From NCBI GenBank assembly GCA_028704195.1, contig JAQVLL010000080.1, positions 1 through 7,789 on the forward strand: DNA of 7,789 nucleotides, given 5' to 3'. A model generated the notes under the pieces. The model did not search any database and was not told the origin of the DNA. It worked only from the letters and a program-made list of their open reading frames with translations. Below, piece after piece: positions 1-6,058 of the stretch. The position numbers and the translations under genes are program-made. The DNA is from Smithellaceae bacterium. Lineage in GTDB: Bacteria; Desulfobacterota; Syntrophia; Syntrophales; Smithellaceae. Within the stretch, counting starts at the first letter, position 1; each line of letters starts with the position of its first letter.

Positions 1-140
1 GACAGGGGCTTCACCAAACGTGCCCTTGTAATGACCTGTTAATTTTTTGCCTGACTGCGTCAATTTAAATTCAGGAGTGCCTGAACCCATCGGAGATGTG
101 ACTTTCAAATTCCATTTGCCGTCTAAACCACCAGCCTGAG
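1..140 (-). repeat. Long direct repeat, copy B (second domain, cut by the window edge)
   Basis: Second copy of the 508-647 segment, placed after the heptad linker. Homology stops abruptly at 140/141 versus 647/648, which is just inside the end of the signal peptide of copy A. This indicates that the mature part of the protein, and not the whole gene, was duplicated. Because the window starts here, the full length of copy B and any further copies cannot be seen. Confidence 0.97.
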
Positions 141-714
141 AAGTGGATTTTTTCTCGGCTTTCACAGCTGCTTTCTCGGTTTTCACAGCGGCTTTCTCTG
201 CTTTCACATCTGCATTCTCAGCTTTCACAGCAGCTTTCTCGGTTTTCACAGCTGCTTTCTCGGTTTTCACAGCGGCTTTCTCTGCTTTCACATCTGCTTT
301 CTCGGTTTTCACAGCTGCTTTCTCGGTTTTCACAGCTGCTTTCTCTGCTTTTCCAGCGGTTCTTGTGCCTGTGAAATCGCCGTTGCCCTGACCGGCAAAA
401 TCAATTGTGCCTTTCATTGTGTTGCCGGCAAAGGATCCTGTGTAGGTGATGAACTGGCCGCTTTGCGGGATTTTCATAATAAAACTGTTGCCGTCAACGC
501 TGCCTTTGACAGGGGCTTCACCAAACGTGCCCTTGTAATGACCTGTTAATTTTTTGCCTGACTGCGTCAATTTAAATTCAGGAGTGCCTGAACCCATCGG
601 AGATGTGACTTTCAAATTCCATTTGCCGTCTAAATCACCAGCTTGAGCAAACGATGCGCCGATTACAAGACCAAAAAAAACAAAAAATGCTATTACAAGA
701 TTAAATCTTTTCAT
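1..714 (-). CDS. Secreted protein with duplicated beta-rich domain and heptad-repeat linker (partial, C-terminus off the left edge)
   Basis: The frame is open from an ATG at 714-712 down to position 1, giving 238 codons with no stop, so the C-terminus lies outside the window. The start is set by an AGGAGG site five bases upstream. Residues 1-23/25 form a signal peptide (MKR, then a long hydrophobic run, then ASFA-QA), so export is likely. Residues 26 to about 117 form a Gly/Thr-rich, beta-strand-like domain (GKWNLKV, KLTGHYKG, TYTGSFAGNTMKGTIDF), resembling the lipocalin-like 'G-W-L...LTG...GTV.GN...TMKG' domain of many uncharacterised exported proteins. Residues 125-187 are nine heptads of KAAVKTE type. 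From residue 193 the first domain begins again (QAGGLDGKW) and is cut by the edge. Function is unknown; a periplasmic or surface binding or structural role is only a guess. It reads as an independent gene with its own promoter. Confidence 0.9.
   Translation of the reverse strand, partial: MKRFNLVIAFFVFFGLVIGASFAQAGDLDGKWNLKVTSPMGSGTPEFKLTQSGKKLTGHYKGTFGEAPVKGSVDGNSFIMKIPQSGQFITYTGSFAGNTMKGTIDFAGQGNGDFTGTRTAGKAEKAAVKTEKAAVKTEKADVKAEKAAVKTEKAAVKTEKAAVKAENADVKAEKAAVKTEKAAVKAEKKSTSQAGGLDGKWNLKVTSPMGSGTPEFKLTQSGKKLTGHYKGTFGEAPV
154..342 (-). repeat. Nine tandem 21-bp repeats encoding KAAVKTE-type heptads
   Basis: Reading the minus strand from 342 to 154, nine consecutive 21-bp units encode KAAVKTE, KAAVKTE, KADVKAE, KAAVKTE, KAAVKTE, KAAVKAE, NADVKAE, KAAVKTE and KAAVKAE. 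There is also a higher-order period of 84 bp: units 3-5 (300-238) match units 7-9 (216-154) with only two base differences. The Lys/Ala/Glu composition predicts a charged helix. Val recurs every seven residues, but the usual second hydrophobic position of a coiled-coil heptad is not hydrophobic, so a solvent-exposed single helix or spacer fits better than a classical coiled coil. Confidence 0.97.
508..647 (-). repeat. Long direct repeat, copy A (first domain of the secreted protein)
   Basis: This 140-bp segment encodes the end of the signal peptide (QA) and the first half of the first beta-rich domain. It matches 1-140 at 138 of 140 positions, and the first 127 bases are identical. The two differences are a synonymous CAA/CAG and an Asp27-to-Gly change in the second copy. 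Copies are 507 bp apart, an exact multiple of three. The match may continue past the left edge of the window. Confidence 0.97.
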
Positions 715-719
715 AAATT

Positions 720-725
720 CCTCCT
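720..725 (-). promoter_or_regulatory. Consensus ribosome binding site of the left-edge gene
   Basis: The minus strand reads AGGAGG followed by five bases and ATG. This full Shine-Dalgarno match fixes the start at 714 and is clearly stronger than the sites in front of trmFO and dprA. Confidence 0.9.
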
Positions 726-742
726 CTTTCTTTTTTAAATTT

Positions 743-772
743 ATTTTACTGCTAAAAGGAAGCAATTGTCAA
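743..772 (-). promoter_or_regulatory. Sigma70-type promoter of the left-edge secreted protein gene
   Basis: On the minus strand a perfect -35 box TTGACA (772-767) is followed after 18 bp by TAAAAT (748-743), which matches the -10 consensus at five of six positions. Transcription would start near 736, giving a leader of only about 20 bases before the ATG at 714. With the consensus ribosome binding site this suggests strong expression that does not depend on the trmFO operon upstream. Confidence 0.8.
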
Positions 773-930
773 GAATTGTGTATGGAATTATGTGTATAGG
801 ATTTCTGAAACGATTTATTGCTGCCATTCGCTGGTAAATGTCACGTTTTGCCAACTATGTATGGTATGGGTGCAACTTCGTATTTGATATAGTGTTAAAG
901 CAAGCAGGTATGCTGATGCCATAGCCTTAT

Positions 931-2253
931 TTATGTTTGAAGATTCTGCTTATGCAGCCAGTCTTTTAGAGACTGAGAGGCTTTACTGACATATTCAAAA
1001 TGTTTTTCCTTTTTTTTCATTCGTTTTGCAGGCAGCTTTTCAAGGATACCAAAATTGATGTTCATGGGCTGGAAGTTTTGCCGTGATTCGTCGGAGGTAA
1101 TATAACGTGCGAGTGAACCGATGGCCGTGGATGCGGGAGGGGGCTGTATCGGCCTTTTCTCAAGAATTGAGGCGGCACATAATCCTGCCAGAAGTCCCAT
1201 GGCAGTTGATTCCATGTAGCCTTCCACGCCAGTGATTTGTCCGGCGAAAAAAATGTTCGGGTTGGTTTTGAGTTGAAGTGAGGCTGTTAACAGGGAAGGG
1301 GAATGGATGTATGTATTGCGGTGAATACTTCCCAGCCGCGCGAATTCAGCGTATTCGAGACCGGGAATGAGGCGGAAAATTCGTTTCTGCTCAGGCCAGG
1401 TGAGCTTGGTTTGAAATCCAACCATGTTATACAGCGTGCCGGAAGAATTCTCCCGGCGCAGCTGAACGACGGCGTAAGGCATGGTGCCCGTGCGCGGATT
1501 GATTAAGCCCACTGGTTTCATCGGCCCAAAAGCTAGGGCATCATGACCCCGGGCAGCCAGAACTTCTATGGGCAGACAACCTTCAAAATGTTTTATTTTT
1601 TCAAAATTTCTAACTGAAACCTTTACTCCCTCCAGCAATTCGTGGATGAACATTTTATAGTCATCTTCAGTAAGGGGGCAGTTCAGATAATCCGGGGTTC
1701 CCTTATCATAGCGCGACGCCACATAAACTTTTTCCATATTGATGGAATCGGCATTGACGATAGGAGCGATGGCGTCATAGAAATATAAATAGGCATCGCC
1801 CAGCATCACTGAAATAGCCTGGGCAAAAATATCAGAGGTTAAGGGTCCCGTGGCGATAATCGTAAGACCATCGCGGGGAATCCCGGTGACTTCCTTTCGG
1901 ATCAGCTCGAAATTTTTTTGTTGTAAAAGTATATTTTCCACAGTCCAGGCGAATTCAGTGCGGTCCACGGCCAGTGCGCTTCCTGCGGCAACGGCTGTCT
2001 GATCGGCGGCAGACATTATGAGTGAATGAAGACTGCGCAGTTCCTGCTTGAGCAGCCCAGGAGCGCTATCGGGATTGTTGGATTTAAAAGAATTGCTGCA
2101 AACCAGTTCTGCAAGGTTTTCCATTCTGTGTGCGGGGGAAAATCGCTGAGGTTTCATTTCAAAAAGACGTACCGCATGGCCACGCTGCAAAAGCTGCCAG
2201 GCGGCTTCGCAGCCGGCAAGTCCTCCGCCGATAATATTGACTGCTGATTTCAT
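931..2253 (-). CDS. trmFO: TrmFO, folate/FAD-dependent tRNA (uracil-54-C5) methyltransferase
   Basis: This cytoplasmic flavoprotein makes ribothymidine at position 54 of the tRNA T-loop, taking the carbon from methylenetetrahydrofolate and reducing it with FADH2 from NAD(P)H. The 440 residues are full length for the family (formerly called Gid). The N-terminal dinucleotide-binding motif IIGGGLAGCEAAW is at residues 7-19, followed by EMKP and FSPAH (32-42). Cys52 in LVCSNS and Cys225 in EGCLPIE match the two functional cysteines known in the Bacillus subtilis enzyme (Cys53 and Cys226). A second FAD-contacting motif, FFAGQITGVEGYMEST, is at 335-350. It is the last gene of the dprA-topA-trmFO cluster, 98 bp after topA. 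The ribosome binding site is weak (GGGG eight bases before ATG). No terminator hairpin with a T-run is evident after the stop. Confidence 0.97.
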   Translation of the reverse strand: MKSAVNIIGGGLAGCEAAWQLLQRGHAVRLFEMKPQRFSPAHRMENLAELVCSNSFKSNNPDSAPGLLKQELRSLHSLIMSAADQTAVAAGSALAVDRTEFAWTVENILLQQKNFELIRKEVTGIPRDGLTIIATGPLTSDIFAQAISVMLGDAYLYFYDAIAPIVNADSINMEKVYVASRYDKGTPDYLNCPLTEDDYKMFIHELLEGVKVSVRNFEKIKHFEGCLPIEVLAARGHDALAFGPMKPVGLINPRTGTMPYAVVQLRRENSSGTLYNMVGFQTKLTWPEQKRIFRLIPGLEYAEFARLGSIHRNTYIHSPSLLTASLQLKTNPNIFFAGQITGVEGYMESTAMGLLAGLCAASILEKRPIQPPPASTAIGSLARYITSDESRQNFQPMNINFGILEKLPAKRMKKKEKHFEYVSKASQSLKDWLHKQNLQT

Positions 2254-2351
2254 AATGGATACCCCAATTTCCAGAATAAAGGAGGCCTATCACCATTGGA
2301 AAGGATGAAGCTAAAATGTCATAGTGATACATTCAGGATATTCACAGAAAA

Positions 2352-4691
2352 TTATGCCTGTGGTTCCGGTGATTTATTCCTGGGGATTTTCCTGATGTTT
2401 TTGCATTCGGGGTAACCGGTGCATCCCAGGAACTGACCGAAGCGGCCTCGCTTTACAGCCATCGGTTTGCCGCACACATCACAGACTTCATCGGTTGCCG
2501 GTGATTCCTGCGCGGATGCCTTGCCGTCCTTGCCGATCTTCTTGATGTTTTTGCATTCGGGGTAACCGGTGCATCCCAGGAACTGTCCGAAACGACCTCG
2601 CTTTACGGCCATCGGTTTACCACATAATTCACAAACCTCGTCCGTTTTCGGCTCTTCCCGAACGACAATTTCACCATTTTCATTCTTTGTCGCGTTCATG
2701 GTGTTTTTGCATTCCGGGTAACCCGAACAGGCAAGGAACTGGCCGAAGCGCCCCTCTTTGATCTGCATGGGTTTGCCGCATTTACTACATTTGATATCCG
2801 TTGTTTTTACTTCCACGTGTCTTACCTTGCCGTTTTCATCGTGAGTGAAATTCATGGTATTTTTGCAGTCGGGGTAGTTGGAGCAGCAAAGGAATCGTCC
2901 GTTTTTCCCCCATTTAATCACCATGGGGGAATTGCACTTTTCGCAAACCAGATCTGTCGGTGTTTCTTCTGTCTTGACGTTGCGCATTTCACTTTTTGCT
3001 TTATCCAGTTCACTGGAAAAAAGGGTATAAAAATCCTGCAGTGTCTTGACTCGCTTGTTCGCTCCGCTTTCGATGGAGTCCAGCTTGTTTTCCATGTCTG
3101 CTGTGAAGGCCAGGTCCAGAACGGTCGGAAAACTTTGAACCAAAAGCTCGGTGACGACTTTTCCCAGCTCCGTCGGGATAAATTTGCCTTTCTCCAGGTG
3201 CACATATTCCCTATCCTGAATTGTCGAAAGAATTGCGGCGTAAGTGCTGGGACGCCCGATACCGTTTTCTTCCAGTTCGCGCACAAGGGACGCTTCCGAA
3301 AAACGGGGTGGTGGCTGGGTGAATTTCTGCTGTGTGTCAAGTTTAACCAGGATTAATTTTTCCTTTTCTTTTAAATTCGGCAGAAGCCTTTCCGCTCCGT
3401 TTTCTTCTTCTTTATCATCTTTGCCTTCCGTGTAGACAATTGTAAATCCGGGGAATTTCAGCACCTGTCCCTGTGCGCGGAAAATGCAGTTAGCTCCGGC
3501 GATGTCAATGGTCGTCTGATCAAAGATCGCCGGATTCATCTGGCTGGCCAAAAAGCGGTTCCAGATGAGCTGGTAGAGTCTGAACTGTTCATTTGTCAGG
3601 TATTCTTTAATGTCCTGCGGCTTGTAGGACATACTCGATGGACGGATGGCTTCATGTGCGTCCTGTGTCTTCTGACCATTCTTGTAAAAATGCGGCTTGT
3701 TCGGCAGATAATCGCCGGAATAATTCTCTTTAATGAAGCTGCGAACGGCCGTCAACGCTTCATCGGCGATTCGGTAGGAGTCCGTTCTCATATAGGTAAT
3801 AAGCCCTACGGAACCTTCTTTTCCAAGTTCAATGCCTTCATATAATTTTTGAGCAATGGTCATGGTCTTTTTTGCCGAAAACCTGAGCCAGCGGGAGGCT
3901 TCCTGCTGAAGTTTGCTTGTGGTAAAAGGCGGCAGAGCTGAACGTTTGATTTCTTTTTTCTCTATTTTTTCAATCAAAAAAGATGCTTTTTTGATTTCGG
4001 CGGCCAGATTTGCAGATTGCTCACCATTGGTGACCTTTGCCTTTTTGCCGTCAATTTTGATCAGTTTCGCATCAAAAGGGGGTGGCTGACTGCCTTCAAA
4101 CTGCGCAATCAGATTCCAGTATTCTTCCGCCACAAATTTGCTGATTTCATCTTCTCTTTCACAAATGATCCGCACGGCAACGGACTGCACACGGCCTGCA
4201 CTCAGACCTCTTTTGACTTTATCCCATAACACGGGACTGATCTGATAACCGACCAGCCGGTCGAGAATGCGGCGCGTCTGCTGCGCCTCATATTTGTCGA
4301 AATCAAGCTGTTGAGGATGACTGATGGCTTCTAAAACGGTTTTCTTTGTTAAATCGTTAAAGAGAACCCGATATATTTTTTTATTTTTCTTCGCGCCAAT
4401 CACGTCTGCAATGTGCCAGGCAATTGCTTCTCCCTCGCGGTCAGGGTCGGGCGCCAGATAGATATTTTCAGCGGTTTTTGCCGCTTTTTTCAATTCATCG
4501 ATCATTTTCTTTTTGCTATCAATAACATGATAGGTAGGCTCAAAATCTTTTTCAAGATCAATTCCCAACGTTTTCTTCGGCAGGTCTTTGATATGCCCCA
4601 TGGAAGCGACGACATTGAAATCCTTGCCGAGGAATTTTTTTATGGTTTTCACTTTTGTGGGAGATTCCACAACAATTAATGAATTTGACAT
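2352..4691 (-). CDS. topA: DNA topoisomerase I (type IA) with four C-terminal zinc ribbons
   Basis: Relaxes negative supercoils by nicking one strand through a 5'-phosphotyrosine link. The 779-residue protein is complete. The Toprim domain carries Glu9 (VVESPTK) and the Mg-binding DPDREGE at 82-88. The catalytic tyrosine is Tyr300 in LITYMRTDS, with Arg302 next to it, and DAHEAIRPS at 344-352 is the usual active-site histidine region. GIGRPSTYA at 477-485 is another conserved block. The C-terminus has four C4 zinc ribbons: Cys583/586/603/609, 635/638/655/661, 687/690/707/713 and 737/740/757/763; E. coli TopA has fewer classical ones. Ribbons 3 and 4 are nearly identical. The ATG at 4691 is preceded by AGGAG at five bases. 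The gene follows dprA by 58 bp, which suggests co-transcription. Confidence 0.98.
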   Translation of the reverse strand: MSNSLIVVESPTKVKTIKKFLGKDFNVVASMGHIKDLPKKTLGIDLEKDFEPTYHVIDSKKKMIDELKKAAKTAENIYLAPDPDREGEAIAWHIADVIGAKKNKKIYRVLFNDLTKKTVLEAISHPQQLDFDKYEAQQTRRILDRLVGYQISPVLWDKVKRGLSAGRVQSVAVRIICEREDEISKFVAEEYWNLIAQFEGSQPPPFDAKLIKIDGKKAKVTNGEQSANLAAEIKKASFLIEKIEKKEIKRSALPPFTTSKLQQEASRWLRFSAKKTMTIAQKLYEGIELGKEGSVGLITYMRTDSYRIADEALTAVRSFIKENYSGDYLPNKPHFYKNGQKTQDAHEAIRPSSMSYKPQDIKEYLTNEQFRLYQLIWNRFLASQMNPAIFDQTTIDIAGANCIFRAQGQVLKFPGFTIVYTEGKDDKEEENGAERLLPNLKEKEKLILVKLDTQQKFTQPPPRFSEASLVRELEENGIGRPSTYAAILSTIQDREYVHLEKGKFIPTELGKVVTELLVQSFPTVLDLAFTADMENKLDSIESGANKRVKTLQDFYTLFSSELDKAKSEMRNVKTEETPTDLVCEKCNSPMVIKWGKNGRFLCCSNYPDCKNTMNFTHDENGKVRHVEVKTTDIKCSKCGKPMQIKEGRFGQFLACSGYPECKNTMNATKNENGEIVVREEPKTDEVCELCGKPMAVKRGRFGQFLGCTGYPECKNIKKIGKDGKASAQESPATDEVCDVCGKPMAVKRGRFGQFLGCTGYPECKNIRKIPRNKSPEPQA
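2391..2620 (-). repeat. Tandem duplication encoding zinc ribbons 3 and 4 of TopA
   Basis: Segments 2391-2470 and 2541-2620 differ at only 6 of 80 bases, with a 43-bp perfect run (2393-2435 = 2543-2585). They lie 150 bp (50 codons) apart, so the repeat is in frame. Both encode GKPMAVKRGRFGQFLGCTGY and the following PECKNI. Ribbons 1 and 2 are clearly more diverged, so ribbon 4 looks like a recent copy of ribbon 3 or has been homogenised with it. Confidence 0.93.
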
Positions 4692-4749
4692 ATCCGCTCC
4701 TTTATAATTCGCCGCCCCTATAGACGGAAGAATTCATTTTGTAAAGAAC

Positions 4750-5892
4750 TTATTTTTTCAGTGAAAAATATTTGCCCGGATGTTGTTCAATAATTCCTTT
4801 TAATTCCAATGTGATCAGCATGCTTAACACTTCGGCGGGAGGCAGGCCCGCGACCGCGATAATATCATCGGCATGGATTTTTTTTTGAGACAGCGTTTTC
4901 AGGATTTCCTTGGATGGGGGAGGGAGAGGATCACTGTTTTTTACCGTGTCTTTTTCTAAGAAAGTGTCGGGAAACATCTCCTGCTGCTTTTGCATGGGTT
5001 GGATGGACGGCCTTTCCAGTTGAGGAAAAATATCTTCCAGAATATCATCGATTGTATCAATGAGTTTCGCTCCCTGTTTAATCAGGCTGTTGGTGCCTCG
5101 GGAATGCGCAGAATCAATCGCTCCCGGAATCGCGAAAACGTCTCGCCCCTGTTCCATCGCCAGTGAAGCCGTGATCAGCGACCCGCTTTTCTGGCCAGCT
5201 TCAACAACCACAACGCCGTAGGATATGCCGCTGATGATGCGGTTGCGAGCAGGAAAATGATAGGGGATTGGCTGCGTGCCCAGCGGATATTCTGAAATGA
5301 CCGCACCGTTTTGAGAAATGGCGTCAAATAATTTTTTGTTATCCAGGGGATAAATCACGTCCAGACCGCTACCCAGAACTGCTATGGTGTTTCCCCGGGC
5401 GGCAAGTGCGCCTCGATGGGCACAGGAATCAATGCCACGCGCCATACCGCTGACAATGGTGATGCCTCTCAATGCCAGTTCCCTGCTTATCCTGTCCGTT
5501 GTATATCTGCCATAGGCAGTGGCATTTCTCGAACCGACAATCGCGACGGGAATCATGTCTTTGGGCAAATGGCCCAAAACAAACAAAAAAACCGGGCTGT
5601 CATAAATGTTCAAAAGGTTAGGGGGGTAGCATTCATCAAGACAGGTGATGATGTCAGCCCCCATTTTCTCCAGCAAATCCATCTGCCTGAGAATTTGATC
5701 CCAGTTTTTAAATGCTTTAATAGCCAACGCGCTGTTTTTACTTATTCCGGGTATTCCCGAAAGGTCGTCGAGCGGCGCCGAAAAAACATCGGCCGGAGAA
5801 CGGAAACGTTTCAGAAGCGGTCCGAAAGAGGCATTGCCGATTCCGTCGATGGATTTCAGGGCCATCCAGTATTTTAAATCATCTTGAATCAT
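4750..5892 (-). CDS. dprA: DNA-processing protein DprA (Smf)
   Basis: DprA binds incoming single-stranded DNA, protects it and helps load RecA during natural transformation; it is also widespread in bacteria not known to be competent. The 380 residues show the usual three parts. An N-terminal helix-hairpin-helix/SAM-like region (about 1-65) includes GIGNASFGPLL and LSGIPGIS. The Rossmann-like DprA core (about 85-285) has the motifs IVGSRNAT (118-125), VSGMARGIDSCAH (147-159), LGSGLDVIYP (173-182), FPARNRIISG (213-222), KSGSLITA (235-242) and FAIPG (253-257). After a proline/glutamine-rich linker (about 290-325), a winged-helix domain closes the protein (about 326-380, including LPPAEVLSMLITLELKGII). 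It is first in the cluster, ahead of topA. I see no good Shine-Dalgarno sequence before the ATG at 5892, so translation may be weak or leader-dependent. No late competence genes are in view. Confidence 0.97.
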   Translation of the reverse strand: MIQDDLKYWMALKSIDGIGNASFGPLLKRFRSPADVFSAPLDDLSGIPGISKNSALAIKAFKNWDQILRQMDLLEKMGADIITCLDECYPPNLLNIYDSPVFLFVLGHLPKDMIPVAIVGSRNATAYGRYTTDRISRELALRGITIVSGMARGIDSCAHRGALAARGNTIAVLGSGLDVIYPLDNKKLFDAISQNGAVISEYPLGTQPIPYHFPARNRIISGISYGVVVVEAGQKSGSLITASLAMEQGRDVFAIPGAIDSAHSRGTNSLIKQGAKLIDTIDDILEDIFPQLERPSIQPMQKQQEMFPDTFLEKDTVKNSDPLPPPSKEILKTLSQKKIHADDIIAVAGLPPAEVLSMLITLELKGIIEQHPGKYFSLKK

Positions 5893-5925
5893 CGGATAAT
5901 AATTCGAAAGGAATTTATTTCAGCT

Positions 5926-5940
5926 CCCGTAAATAACGGG
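5926..5940. other. Small perfect hairpin in the dprA leader region
   Basis: CCCGT and ACGGG form a 5-bp, GC-rich stem around a 5-base loop, about 33 bases upstream of the dprA start. No T-run follows on either strand, so it is not an intrinsic terminator. It would lie in the dprA 5' leader if transcription starts at the candidate promoter nearby. It may be an RNA structure or a protein site, or it may be chance. Confidence 0.4.
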
Positions 5941-5959
5941 CATGTAAAAATTAGCGCGA

Positions 5960-5989
5960 AGGTTACATCTTCTCCATATACTCTGTCAA
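5960..5989 (-). promoter_or_regulatory. Candidate promoter of the dprA-topA-trmFO operon
   Basis: The minus strand has a perfect -35 box TTGACA (5989-5984). Downstream, possible -10 hexamers are TGTAAC at 16-bp spacing (5967-5962) or TAACCT at 18-bp spacing (5965-5960), both poor. A start here would give a leader of roughly 60 bases containing the 5926-5940 hairpin. The call rests mainly on the -35 box and on the position between divergent genes. Confidence 0.45.
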
Positions 5990-6058
5990 GGTCTTTAAAG
6001 ATATTGCTAAAAATTTATCTTTGCGCTAGTAAAACGAAGTAACTGATCTGAGGGGGCT

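Larger units (their letters stand above)
715..930. other. Non-coding gap between trmFO and the left-edge gene
   Basis: This 216-bp stretch has no plausible gene on either strand. It holds the promoter and ribosome binding site of the left-edge gene at its left end. Between about 775 and 930 I see only weak, imperfect inverted repeats and no tRNA-like or riboswitch-like structure. No clear intrinsic terminator for trmFO is visible. Confidence 0.7.

Noticed and set aside
154..342. CRISPR array or other non-coding tandem repeat
   Set aside because: Units are contiguous 21-bp coding heptads without spacers, in frame with the domains on both sides.
143..391. Plus-strand open frame of 82 codons with a repeated FSAFTAAFSVFTAAF pattern
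   Set aside because: It is the antisense reading of the 21-bp repeats, which happen to lack stop codons. The minus-strand frame has a signal peptide, ribosome site and promoter.
904..930. Possible terminator hairpin after trmFO (GGTATG...CATAGCC)
   Set aside because: The stem has a bulge and only about six pairs, and no T-run follows on the minus strand.
2289..2330. Inverted repeat TATCAC/GTGATA in the topA-trmFO gap
   Set aside because: Only six pairs around a 30-base loop with no T-run; too weak for a terminator or attenuator.
2817..3356. Plus-strand open frame (179 codons) and an overlapping minus-strand frame (2918-3340) inside topA
   Set aside because: Both lie wholly within the well-conserved topA frame and show no family motif.
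5416..5877. Plus-strand open frame of 153 codons inside dprA
   Set aside because: Shadow of dprA; no recognisable domain, and it covers highly conserved DprA motifs on the other strand.
4750..5892. DprA as part of a defence or novel competence island
   Set aside because: The neighbours are the usual housekeeping partners topA and trmFO, with no nuclease, toxin, transposase or pilus gene in view.
6004..6032. Plus-strand promoter TTGCTA - 17 bp - TAGTAA for the secreted-protein gene
   Set aside because: Both boxes are poor matches in an AT-rich region, so I cannot separate it from background.
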